Part shown: positions 7,220 to 12,899 of the stretch, piece by piece | How the letters are laid out: each line of letters begins with the position of its first letter | How positions within the stretch are numbered: position 1 is the first letter of the stretch | From: an uncultured Veillonella sp. | GTDB taxonomy: Bacteria; Bacillota; Negativicutes; Veillonellales; Veillonellaceae | Assembly (NCBI GenBank): GCA_900552715.1 | Contig: USAV01000055.1 | Coordinates: forward strand, 1 to 12,899 | DNA length: 12,899 nt | Direction: 5' to 3' | The notes under the pieces: generated by a model | The model's input: the letters and a program-made list of their open reading frames with translations, nothing else | What the model was told of the DNA's origin: nothing | Databases searched by the model: none | Translations under genes and position numbers: made by a program

Positions 7220-8014
7220 ATGGAATTTATCCAATCTAAAGATAATAAGACTATCAAACGTATAGTTTCTCTAGGACAGCGTAAAAATCGTAATAAACAT
7301 GGTGAATATATTGTTGAAGGTATTCGTTCTATCCGTGATATTTCATCTAATGGTGTAATAAAAACAATTGTTATACGAGAATCTAAATGTAAAGATAATA
7401 ATATCGAAGCTTTATTAGCTTTAGATTCTATGCAATCAATTCCTACTTATATTGCGCAAGATCCAATATTTGATAAAATCGATAATACCGTAAATGGACA
7501 AGGTATTATTGCAATTGTAGCTAAACCTAAACATAGTATGGAATCTATCTCTATTGAAGATGGTGTCTATATTACACTAGATGGCGTCCAAGATCCTGGT
7601 AATCTAGGCACGATTATAAGGACTGCTGTCGCAGCAGGTGTGAAAGGTATATTTTTGATGAAAGGTACCGTGGATCCATATAATGATAAAACGGTACGTA
7701 GCACAATGAGTGCGTTACATAAAATACCAGTCTATGAAGACGTCACATTATCTATGCTCAATGATCTGATTGCAGAATCCAATATGTCTACCTATGTAAC
7801 TGCCCTAGAGGAATCAAAACCTTATAACATGGTTACATACGATAAACGATGTATGTTGATTTTAGGTAATGAAGGGAATGGGGTAACACCTGAGGTTATG
7901 AATCTATGTGAGCACCGAATCATGATTCCCATGTATGGTGACATTGAATCGTTAAATGTGAGTGTAGCAGCGGCTTTATGTATGTATAAAGCTCAAGAGC
8001 AATTGATATCATAA
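7220..8014 (+). CDS. SpoU/TrmH-family RNA 2'-O-methyltransferase
   Basis: A 264-residue enzyme of the SPOUT class that transfers a methyl group from S-adenosylmethionine to a ribose 2'-OH, most likely in 23S rRNA. The N-terminal substrate-binding domain (about residues 1-100) has the KHGEYIVEGIRSI pattern. The three SpoU motifs follow: motif 1 DPGNLGTIIRTA (125-136, with N128 and catalytic-type R134), motif 2 LGNEGNGV (215-222, E218), motif 3 IPMYGDIESLNVSVAAAL (236-253, N246 and S248). The knotted SAM site is formed by motifs 2 and 3. The nucleotide modified cannot be told from the sequence; RlmB-like and TsnR-like members share these motifs. ATG 7220 has GGGAG at 7210-7214 inside the end of the ABC gene and starts one base after its stop, so it is probably translated in the same operon. 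A terminator at 8071-8105 closes the unit. Confidence 0.92.
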   Translation: MEFIQSKDNKTIKRIVSLGQRKNRNKHGEYIVEGIRSIRDISSNGVIKTIVIRESKCKDNNIEALLALDSMQSIPTYIAQDPIFDKIDNTVNGQGIIAIVAKPKHSMESISIEDGVYITLDGVQDPGNLGTIIRTAVAAGVKGIFLMKGTVDPYNDKTVRSTMSALHKIPVYEDVTLSMLNDLIAESNMSTYVTALEESKPYNMVTYDKRCMLILGNEGNGVTPEVMNLCEHRIMIPMYGDIESLNVSVAAALCMYKAQEQLIS

Positions 8015-8070
8015 TTAAAATACTTGAGAATCAGATCTAGTATTTATGATAAAAATTTATAAGTATATCG

Positions 8071-8105
8071 AAAGTCCTCTACTAGTATACAAGTAGAGGG
8101 CTTTT
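8071..8105 (+). terminator. Terminator behind the methyltransferase gene
   Basis: A 13-bp stem with one G-U pair (8071-8083 with 8092-8104) and an 8-base loop is followed by a short T run. It lies 56 bases after the methyltransferase stop and ends the ABC-methyltransferase unit. The next promoter follows within a few bases. Confidence 0.85.
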
Positions 8106-8108
8106 GTA

Positions 8109-8138
8109 TTGATTTTATAGTTCTGTATTTGGTACAAT
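8109..8138 (+). promoter_or_regulatory. Promoter of the deacetylase-to-thrB gene group
   Basis: TTGATT (8109-8114) is a fair -35. After 18 bases comes TACAAT (8133-8138) with a TG extension (TGG at 8130-8132). The layout repeats that of the glutamine synthetase promoter: same 18-base spacer, same TGGTA form. It sits between the terminator of the previous unit and a second hairpin at 8155-8180. Confidence 0.7.
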
Positions 8139-8154
8139 AACATATATCCTTTGT

Positions 8155-8180
8155 GGGAGAACAAAGTTCTCCCTTTTTTT
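8155..8180 (+). terminator. Terminator-like hairpin in the leader of the deacetylase gene (candidate attenuator)
   Basis: A perfect 8-bp GC-containing stem, GGGAGAAC (8155-8162) with GTTCTCCC (8166-8173), has a 3-base AAA loop and seven Ts (8174-8180). By structure it is a strong intrinsic terminator. It begins only about 10 bases after the expected transcription start and ends 20 bases before the ATG. There is no room for another promoter behind it. The previous unit already has its own terminator at 8071-8105, so this one probably acts on the leader, or it is a stabilising 5' hairpin. Confidence 0.75.
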
Positions 8181-8199
8181 AATGAAAAGGAAGTAAACT

Positions 8200-9054
8200 A
8201 TGTCCAAATTAATAGTAAATGCCGACGATTTTGGTCTTCATAGTGCAGTTAATGCTGCAGTCATTGATGGTCATCGTACAGGTATCATTACGAGTACCTC
8301 TCTATTAGCGGGAGGTGAAGCTTTTACAGAAGCTGTAAGTATGGCAAAAAATAACCCTAAGTTGGGCATTGGTGTTCATATCGCCTTAGTAGGTGGACTT
8401 AAACCGGTATGTGATCCATCTGAAGTATCATCTCTGCTTACATCTGAAGGCGTATTTCCAGAAACATATATCGATTTTATGAAACGAATTTATACTGGAA
8501 AGATTAACTATAGTGAGTTGCGCAAAGAAATTCACGCTCAAATGGAACGGATCATGGAGTCCGGTTTGCACGTAACGCATATTGATGGTCATCAACATAT
8601 GCATGTATTACCAACGGTACTACCAATCGTTATTGAGCAAGCGAAACACTATGGTATTAATGCAATACGCATTCCAGATGAATCCTCTTTATTTGTCAAT
8701 TATATGTACTCGCCAGTGCGATTACTAGGCAAGGTCGGTTTATCTACTGTAGCGGCAAAGGCAAGGCCTACAGTGCGGGATAATGGTATGTATTCCACAC
8801 AATATTTTTGGGGTATGGTAAACGGGGGACACATTAACCAGAAAACGTTAATGGGTATATTAAAATCCGTATCTAAAAAATCAGGTACTCATGAATTGAT
8901 GATTCATCCAGGTTTAAATAATACGATTTTGGGAAATCAATATAAATGGGGCTATCATTGGGAGGATGAATTACAAGCTGTTTGTTCTAACCATACGCGT
9001 TTATATATTAGACAACATAATATTGAGCTAATTAATTATGGAGACTTGATATGA
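8200..9054 (+). CDS. YdjC/ChbG-family carbohydrate deacetylase
   Basis: A 284-residue member of the YdjC (ChbG, HpnK) family: metal-dependent enzymes that remove acetyl groups from N-acetylated sugars or, for HpnK, act in hopanoid lipid side-chain synthesis. The N-terminal NADDFG (7-12) holds the catalytic and metal-binding aspartates (D9, D10). H60 in GIGVHIAL and H131 in HIDGHQHMH (127-135) are the other expected metal ligands, and the ELMIHPG block (232-238) completes the active site. There is no signal peptide, so the enzyme is cytoplasmic. Its substrate cannot be read from sequence. ATG 8200 has AAGGAA at 8187-8192. The stop overlaps the next gene by 4 bases (ATGA), suggesting a shared pathway with that membrane protein, perhaps on a lipid-linked sugar. 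First gene of a possible five-gene transcript, behind its own promoter and leader hairpin. Confidence 0.9.
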   Translation: MSKLIVNADDFGLHSAVNAAVIDGHRTGIITSTSLLAGGEAFTEAVSMAKNNPKLGIGVHIALVGGLKPVCDPSEVSSLLTSEGVFPETYIDFMKRIYTGKINYSELRKEIHAQMERIMESGLHVTHIDGHQHMHVLPTVLPIVIEQAKHYGINAIRIPDESSLFVNYMYSPVRLLGKVGLSTVAAKARPTVRDNGMYSTQYFWGMVNGGHINQKTLMGILKSVSKKSGTHELMIHPGLNNTILGNQYKWGYHWEDELQAVCSNHTRLYIRQHNIELINYGDLI

Positions 9055-10043
9055 GTAAAATGATGAAGAGAGGCATTTTTATGTTTCTCTTACTATTGGC
9101 TGTGTCAATTGGTATCATTTACTACACTATTGATTTAGATGCATTAAAAACAATTTCATCATTTAATAGTATTTCTTTATTATTAGCTTTGATAGCTTTA
9201 GCAGCAGGCATGTATTTTGATGGCCTACGGTTACAAAGACTTGTAAAAATCGGTGGGTACAAGCTATCCATAAAGGCGGTACTTCGCGTAATTTTTAGTA
9301 ATTATTTTATGGCCATGTTGACACCAGGTGCTAGTGGGGGTGCTGTTGCTCAAGTATTAGTATTACGGAGTTATGGTGTGCCAATATCTAAAGGGACTCC
9401 TATTGTGTTAATACGTACCGTATTTTCTATTATGTTCCTTGTTATTATGTTACCCTTCGTATTCTTAAGAGATGCTATTGAAATTCCATATATTTCAAGA
9501 GATATGCTATTGACTTTTGCAGTAGTATCTGTCATTGCAATGCTGGTAGGTACTTATATCTTACAAACTAAATATATGCGTCAATTCGTATATAACTTAG
9601 CGCAACGGTTTAAAGCACATAAAACGAAAGATTGGCTTTCTAAATTAGAAACATTGAATCAAGGTTTAGGATTACTATATAAACAACCGATTCAATCTTT
9701 TATTGTATTTATTGAGTCTGGATTGAGTTTATTATGCTTATACTGTATTGCACCTGCATTGATGTATGCTTTCACACCAGATATTCCTATCATTGATATA
9801 TTAGATCGAATGATTCTATTAAATCTAATTTTATATTTCGCACCAACACCAGGGGGAACAGGGATTGCAGAAGGACTATTTGTAGTATTGTTTAGTACCT
9901 TTGTACCTAATGGAACTGTTGGTATTGTAGCTGTAGCATGGCGAGTTATGGCAGAATATTTGCCATTTTTTATCGGTATGTATGCAGTATTAACATTATA
10001 TGGGCGTCAATTTGTAGCCCAAGAAACTTCAAAAGAACAATAA
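9051..10043 (+). CDS. UPF0104 / LPG_synthase_TM-type membrane protein
   Basis: A 330-residue polytopic membrane protein, with hydrophobic segments at about 9-26, 40-58, 80-98, 118-138, 152-170, 215-238, 252-265, 275-295 and 300-318. The two family hallmarks are present: LTPGASGG (90-97), followed by AVAQVLVLR, and PTPGGTGIAEG (265-275). They place it with the YbhN/AglD-like proteins that resemble the flippase part of MprF. The cytosolic aminoacyl-transfer domain of full MprF is absent, so lysyl-lipid synthesis is not implied. Transport or transfer of a lipid or lipid-linked sugar is a reasonable guess only. ATG 9051 overlaps the deacetylase stop by 4 bases, with GGAG at 9040-9043. The next gene begins 15 bases after its stop. 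The N-terminus is a membrane anchor, not a cleaved signal. Confidence 0.85.
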   Translation: MSKMMKRGIFMFLLLLAVSIGIIYYTIDLDALKTISSFNSISLLLALIALAAGMYFDGLRLQRLVKIGGYKLSIKAVLRVIFSNYFMAMLTPGASGGAVAQVLVLRSYGVPISKGTPIVLIRTVFSIMFLVIMLPFVFLRDAIEIPYISRDMLLTFAVVSVIAMLVGTYILQTKYMRQFVYNLAQRFKAHKTKDWLSKLETLNQGLGLLYKQPIQSFIVFIESGLSLLCLYCIAPALMYAFTPDIPIIDILDRMILLNLILYFAPTPGGTGIAEGLFVVLFSTFVPNGTVGIVAVAWRVMAEYLPFFIGMYAVLTLYGRQFVAQETSKEQ

Positions 10044-10058
10044 GGGAGTGTGTGTTCT

Positions 10059-10508
10059 ATGACTAAACCAAAAAAAGATAAGTTTTATCTAGTGCAAGAA
10101 GATATATTGCCAGAAGCGATAAAAAAGACGATCAAGGTAAAAGAAATTTTGAAGCTAGGTGAAGTTAAAACGATTAATGAAGCAGTTGAAAAAATGGATT
10201 TGAGTCGTTCTGCGTATTACAAGTACAAAGATTATGTATTCCCATTTTTTGAAATTGCCCAAGGCAAAATCGTTAGTATTTATGTTTCCATGTCTAATGA
10301 ATCTGGCATGCTATCTAGTGTATTAAAAGCCATTGCAGAACGGAATGGTAGTATTTTGACAATCAATCAAGATATTCCTTTACAGGGTATTGCAAACAGT
10401 AGCATTTCCTTTGAAACAAAAGATTTACAAGGATCATTAGAAGATTTATTATTAGATATTCGCTCTATGAAGGGCATTATTAAGGTAGAAATTTTAGGCC
10501 AAGCATAG
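10059..10508 (+). CDS. PheB-like ACT-domain protein (UPF0735 type)
   Basis: A 149-residue soluble protein. Residues 20-62 look like a small helix-turn-helix region (INEAVEKMDLSRSAYYKYKDYVFPF), followed by a C-terminal ACT domain at about 71-147 (IVSIYVSMSNESGMLSSVLKAIAERNGSILTINQDIP). ACT domains bind amino acids and control their synthesis. Relatives of this size are often called PheB or chorismate mutase, but the sequence shows no mutase active site that I can identify. Position just before hom and thrB suggests sensing of threonine or a related amino acid. ATG 10059 is preferred, with GGGAG at 10044-10048 10 bases upstream. An in-frame GTG at 10050 is nearer but overlaps that site too closely. 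It has no terminator before or after it and lies 24 bases from hom. Whether it binds DNA, RNA or a partner enzyme is open. Confidence 0.85.
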   Translation: MTKPKKDKFYLVQEDILPEAIKKTIKVKEILKLGEVKTINEAVEKMDLSRSAYYKYKDYVFPFFEIAQGKIVSIYVSMSNESGMLSSVLKAIAERNGSILTINQDIPLQGIANSSISFETKDLQGSLEDLLLDIRSMKGIIKVEILGQA

Positions 10509-10532
10509 GCTATTGAAGAGAGTAGGACAATT

Positions 10533-11822
10533 ATGACCACTATAAAAATTGCGTTATTAGGTTTTGGTACTGTTGCACAAGGTACATTTAATTTATTGCA
10601 AGACAATGCTGAGTTAATTAGAAATCGTACAGGTGTTAATGTAGAAATTTCTAAAATCTTTGTGCGTAATCCTGATAAATATAGCCATATTACATTGCCT
10701 GAAACAGCTCAATATGTAACTGATATTGATGAAGTATTACAAGATGATTCCATTCAAATGGTTGTGGAATTAATGGGTGGTACAACCTTTGCTAAAGACT
10801 GTGTAGAAGGCGCTTTAAAAGCCAAGAAAAATGTAGTAACAGCGAATAAAGATTTATTAGCTGAATCTGGCCCATACCTTTTGGATTTAGCTAGCAAAAA
10901 TGGAGTGGATTTACGCTTTGAAGCATCTGTATTAGGTGGTATTCCTATCATCCGTACATTATATGAATCCTTAGCGGGCAATCGTATTACTGAAATCATC
11001 GGTATTATGAATGGTACAACAAACTTCATTTTAACGAAAATGTCTGAAGAAGGTTTAAGCTATCAAGATGTACTAAAGGAAGCACAAGATTTAGGTTATG
11101 CAGAAGCTGATCCTACAGCAGACGTTGAAGGTCTAGATGCAGCCCGTAAATTGGCTATCCTTGCATCCATTAGTTTCAATCGTCGCATCTTCTTTGAAGA
11201 TGTATCTGTAGAAGGCATTACAAGCATAGATACAGAAGATATCAAATTCGGTAAAGAGTTTGGCTACAATATTAAATTATTAGGTATTGCTAAGGAAACT
11301 AGCCAAGGTTTATCTCTAAACGTATACCCTGCATTTATTCCTACAACACATCCTTTAGCATCTGTTCGTGGCTCTTATAACGCAATTTATGTTAAAGGTA
11401 ATGGTATTGACGACGTAATGTTATATGGTCGTGGTGCTGGTAGCTTGCCTACAGGTAGCTCGGTAGTATCCGATATTATGGAAGTAGCCAAAAATGTTTC
11501 GTACAATGAAACAGGTCGTTTGAAACCATTCTATTACGATCAAAAGAACATTTACTCTCCTGGCAAGATTCAATCTAGCTACTACTTGCGTTTAGAAGTA
11601 GATAATAAAACAGGTGTATTAGCAAAAATTTCTGCAAAATTAGCAGAACAAAAGATTTCTGTATTATCTATTGTTCAACGCAATATGGATCCAGAAACTG
11701 CGGTTCTTGCAATTGTAACGTCCAAATGTCCTAGATCTTATATTTTAAATCTTATTGATTCCTTTAACAGCTTGCGTTCCGTTAAGTCTGTTAATAGTGT
11801 CATTCGTATTATGGAAGCTTAA
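10533..11822 (+). CDS. hom: Homoserine dehydrogenase with C-terminal ACT domain
   Basis: Reduces aspartate 4-semialdehyde to homoserine with NAD(P)H, the branch step towards threonine and methionine; cytoplasmic. The N-terminal Rossmann fold has GFGTVAQG (10-17). K106 in VVTANKDLL and the MNGTTNF block (159-165) are typical. The active-site segment AEADPTADVEGLDAARK (190-206) contains D202 and K206, which match the catalytic Asp and Lys of the family. The C-terminal ACT domain (about 349-429, starting YYLRLEVDNKTGVLAKIS) is the usual site of threonine feedback. At 429 residues it has the common length for the monofunctional ACT-containing form. ATG 10533 has AGGA at 10524-10527 with 5-base spacing. 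thrB follows after 3 bases, which implies coupled translation. No aspartokinase or threonine synthase gene is in the window, so the rest of the pathway lies elsewhere. Confidence 0.97.
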   Translation: MTTIKIALLGFGTVAQGTFNLLQDNAELIRNRTGVNVEISKIFVRNPDKYSHITLPETAQYVTDIDEVLQDDSIQMVVELMGGTTFAKDCVEGALKAKKNVVTANKDLLAESGPYLLDLASKNGVDLRFEASVLGGIPIIRTLYESLAGNRITEIIGIMNGTTNFILTKMSEEGLSYQDVLKEAQDLGYAEADPTADVEGLDAARKLAILASISFNRRIFFEDVSVEGITSIDTEDIKFGKEFGYNIKLLGIAKETSQGLSLNVYPAFIPTTHPLASVRGSYNAIYVKGNGIDDVMLYGRGAGSLPTGSSVVSDIMEVAKNVSYNETGRLKPFYYDQKNIYSPGKIQSSYYLRLEVDNKTGVLAKISAKLAEQKISVLSIVQRNMDPETAVLAIVTSKCPRSYILNLIDSFNSLRSVKSVNSVIRIMEA

Positions 11823-11825
11823 ACT

Positions 11826-12740
11826 ATGAATACCATTCGCGTACAAGTGCCCGCTACTAGTGCCAACTGCGGGCCAGGTTTCGATTGCCTAGGATTAGCA
11901 TTAAACCTTTACAATATCTTTAGCTTTACACCAGATCCAAATGCTACTGAATATACATATACCTTTGAAGGTTTCGGTGCCGATATTCTTCGCGCTGAAG
12001 ACCCTAAAAAAAATCTTATAGGATTTGCTATGGATCAAGTTTTTGCTACTGCTCAAGAACCCATACAATACGGACATATTACGTCTGAAACCTTAATTCC
12101 ACCTTCTCGTGGACTCGGCAGTAGTAGTACAGCCATCGTAGGTGGACTTTTACTAGCTAATGCACTAGTTAAACACCCCCTTACAAAAGAAGAACTATTG
12201 GTCATTGCAAACCGTATGGAAGGTCATCCAGATAATGTTGCTCCTGCTATTTATGGGAATCTTTGCTGTGCTACTGGTTTAAAAACAAAAGTGCTTAATA
12301 CTGTTATTTCTGTCCCACCGGAATTGCATTTTGCTGTTGTGGTACCTGAAGTTATGGTATCCACAGAATATGCTCGTTCTGTTTTGCCTAATCATGTACC
12401 ATTTAAAGAGGCTGTCCAAAATGTGAGCCATACATCTTTATTTGTAACAAGTTTAATTACACATCAATTAAGTAATTTATCTGTTGCATTAGATGATAAT
12501 TTGCATGTGCCATACCGTAAAACATTGATTCCTCATTGTGATGAAGTATTTGAAGTTGCTAAAGCCGCTGGAGCATATGGTGCTACCATTAGTGGATCTG
12601 GTTCTACTTTGATTGCTTATGTCGATAAAGCACATGTACAAGATGTAGCAGAAGCTATGGGTGCTGTATTTACGTCTAATGGAATTGAAAATAAAACATA
12701 CTGTTTAGAAGCCGATAGTTCAGGAGCGTCAATTATATAG
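11826..12740 (+). CDS. thrB: Homoserine kinase (GHMP family)
   Basis: Phosphorylates homoserine with ATP to O-phospho-L-homoserine, the substrate of threonine synthase; cytoplasmic. At 304 residues it has the normal ThrB length. All three GHMP kinase motifs are present: motif 1 near the N-terminus (VPATSANCGPGFDCLGLAL, 8-26), the glycine- and serine-rich ATP-binding loop PPSRGLGSSSTA (92-103) and the C-terminal GATISGSGST (252-261). EGHPDNV (132-138) is the conserved block around the substrate and Mg site. ATG 11826 lies 3 bases after the hom stop, with a weak GGAAG at 11813-11817, so it probably relies on coupling to hom. No terminator follows; the next promoter overlaps the downstream gap immediately, so read-through into htpX is possible. 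Confidence 0.97.
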   Translation: MNTIRVQVPATSANCGPGFDCLGLALNLYNIFSFTPDPNATEYTYTFEGFGADILRAEDPKKNLIGFAMDQVFATAQEPIQYGHITSETLIPPSRGLGSSSTAIVGGLLLANALVKHPLTKEELLVIANRMEGHPDNVAPAIYGNLCCATGLKTKVLNTVISVPPELHFAVVVPEVMVSTEYARSVLPNHVPFKEAVQNVSHTSLFVTSLITHQLSNLSVALDDNLHVPYRKTLIPHCDEVFEVAKAAGAYGATISGSGSTLIAYVDKAHVQDVAEAMGAVFTSNGIENKTYCLEADSSGASII

Positions 12741-12744
12741 TTTG

Positions 12745-12753
12745 TGGTATAAT
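12745..12753 (+). promoter_or_regulatory. Extended -10 promoter of htpX
   Basis: TGGTATAAT is a perfect -10 box with TG extension just after the thrB stop. No recognisable -35 lies 16-18 bases upstream, inside the end of thrB. Transcription would start near 12760, giving a leader of about 36 bases. Confidence 0.65.
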
Positions 12754-12785
12754 TATAGTGTTAAGCATAGTCCATAACTATAATT
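12751..12785 (+). repeat. 9-bp inverted repeat between the htpX -10 box and its ribosome binding site
   Basis: AATTATAGT (12751-12759) is the exact reverse complement of ACTATAATT (12777-12785), with 17 bases between. The left arm overlaps the end of the -10 box and the right arm touches GGAGG (12786-12790). This position suits an operator around the transcription start. The AT-rich arms would make only a weak RNA hairpin, and there is no T tract, so it is not a terminator. Confidence 0.6.
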
Positions 12786-12795
12786 GGAGGAAACT

Positions 12796-12899
12796 ATGAA
12801 CAATATGAAAACAACGCTTTTATTAGCGACTCTAACGGCCATTTTAGTGGTCTTAGGTGATATGATTGGCGGTAGAAGTGGTATGATGATTATGTTTGT
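12796..12899 (+). CDS. htpX: HtpX-like M48 membrane metalloprotease, 5' part only
   Basis: The first 34 codons of a protein starting MNNMKTTLLLATLTAILVV and continuing into GDMIGGRSGMMIMF. This matches the N-terminal membrane segment of HtpX-type zinc proteases, which typically begin with NxxKTxxLLxxLTxLxV and a GGRxGM turn. HtpX is an inner-membrane protease of about 280-300 residues that degrades misfolded membrane proteins with FtsH. The catalytic HEXXH motif would lie beyond the window, so protease identity rests on the N-terminus alone. ATG 12796 has GGAGG at 12786-12790 with 5-base spacing. It has its own promoter and an adjacent inverted repeat, so it is probably regulated apart from hom-thrB. 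Confidence 0.75.
   Translation, partial: MNNMKTTLLLATLTAILVVLGDMIGGRSGMMIMF

Noticed and set aside
8183..8197. A four-codon open frame (M-K-R-K) just before the deacetylase ATG
   Set aside because: It overlaps the ribosome binding site of the real gene and has none of its own.
9051..10043. Full MprF lysyl-phosphatidylglycerol synthase
   Set aside because: Only the membrane domain motifs are present. At 330 residues the C-terminal aminoacyl-transfer domain is missing.
10059..10508. Chorismate mutase activity for the PheB-like protein
   Set aside because: Relatives often carry this name, but only a helix-turn-helix-like part and an ACT domain are visible.
1..12899. CRISPR arrays, insertion sequences, phage genes, tRNA or rRNA genes
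   Set aside because: I looked for regular repeats, terminal inverted repeats with transposase, and conserved RNA gene sequences and found none.

Overview
The window looks like the end of an assembled contig from an AT-rich Gram-negative-type Firmicute. Veillonella or a close Negativicutes relative is my best guess, from base composition, codon use (GGT, CGT, GTA and TTA favoured) and gene content. That assignment is inference, with no search behind it. Bases 1-37 are not genomic: they match the Illumina Nextera read-1 adapter plus four bases that look like the end of an i5 index. The native sequence starts at base 38.

Layout. (1) 38-2415, plus strand: the 3' part of a yqeY-like gene, then a large glutamine synthetase gene with its own promoter. 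A terminator-like hairpin lies in its leader, and a strong bidirectional terminator follows it. (2) 2454-3568, minus strand: a PsiE-family membrane protein and the thiol peroxidase Tpx, separated by a terminator, each with its own likely promoter. (3) 3670-8105, plus strand: two overlapping ABC exporter subunits and a SpoU/TrmH-family RNA methyltransferase one base downstream, closed by a terminator. The ABC pair shows the residue asymmetry of a heterodimeric exporter with one degenerate and one canonical ATP site. (4) 8109-12740, plus strand: a promoter, a second leader hairpin with U-tract, then five tightly packed genes with no terminator between them. They are a YdjC/ChbG-family deacetylase, a UPF0104/LPG_synthase_TM-type membrane protein, a PheB-like ACT protein, homoserine dehydrogenase (hom) and homoserine kinase (thrB). 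(5) 12745-12899: a promoter, a 9-bp inverted repeat against the ribosome binding site, and the start of htpX, cut by the window edge.

How the genes work together. Hom and ThrB carry out consecutive steps from aspartate semialdehyde to O-phosphohomoserine on the way to threonine, and the ACT protein beside them is a plausible amino-acid sensor. The deacetylase and the membrane protein overlap by 4 bp and probably share a lipid or glycan task I cannot name. Tpx is peroxide defence, HtpX is membrane protein quality control and glutamine synthetase is ammonium assimilation.

Most of the window is conserved core genome, and I see no phage, CRISPR, transposon, tRNA or rRNA. The parts most worth a second look are regulatory: two genes with a terminator-like hairpin between promoter and ribosome binding site, a recurring TG-extended -10 promoter form, and operator-like inverted repeats at the ABC and htpX promoters.
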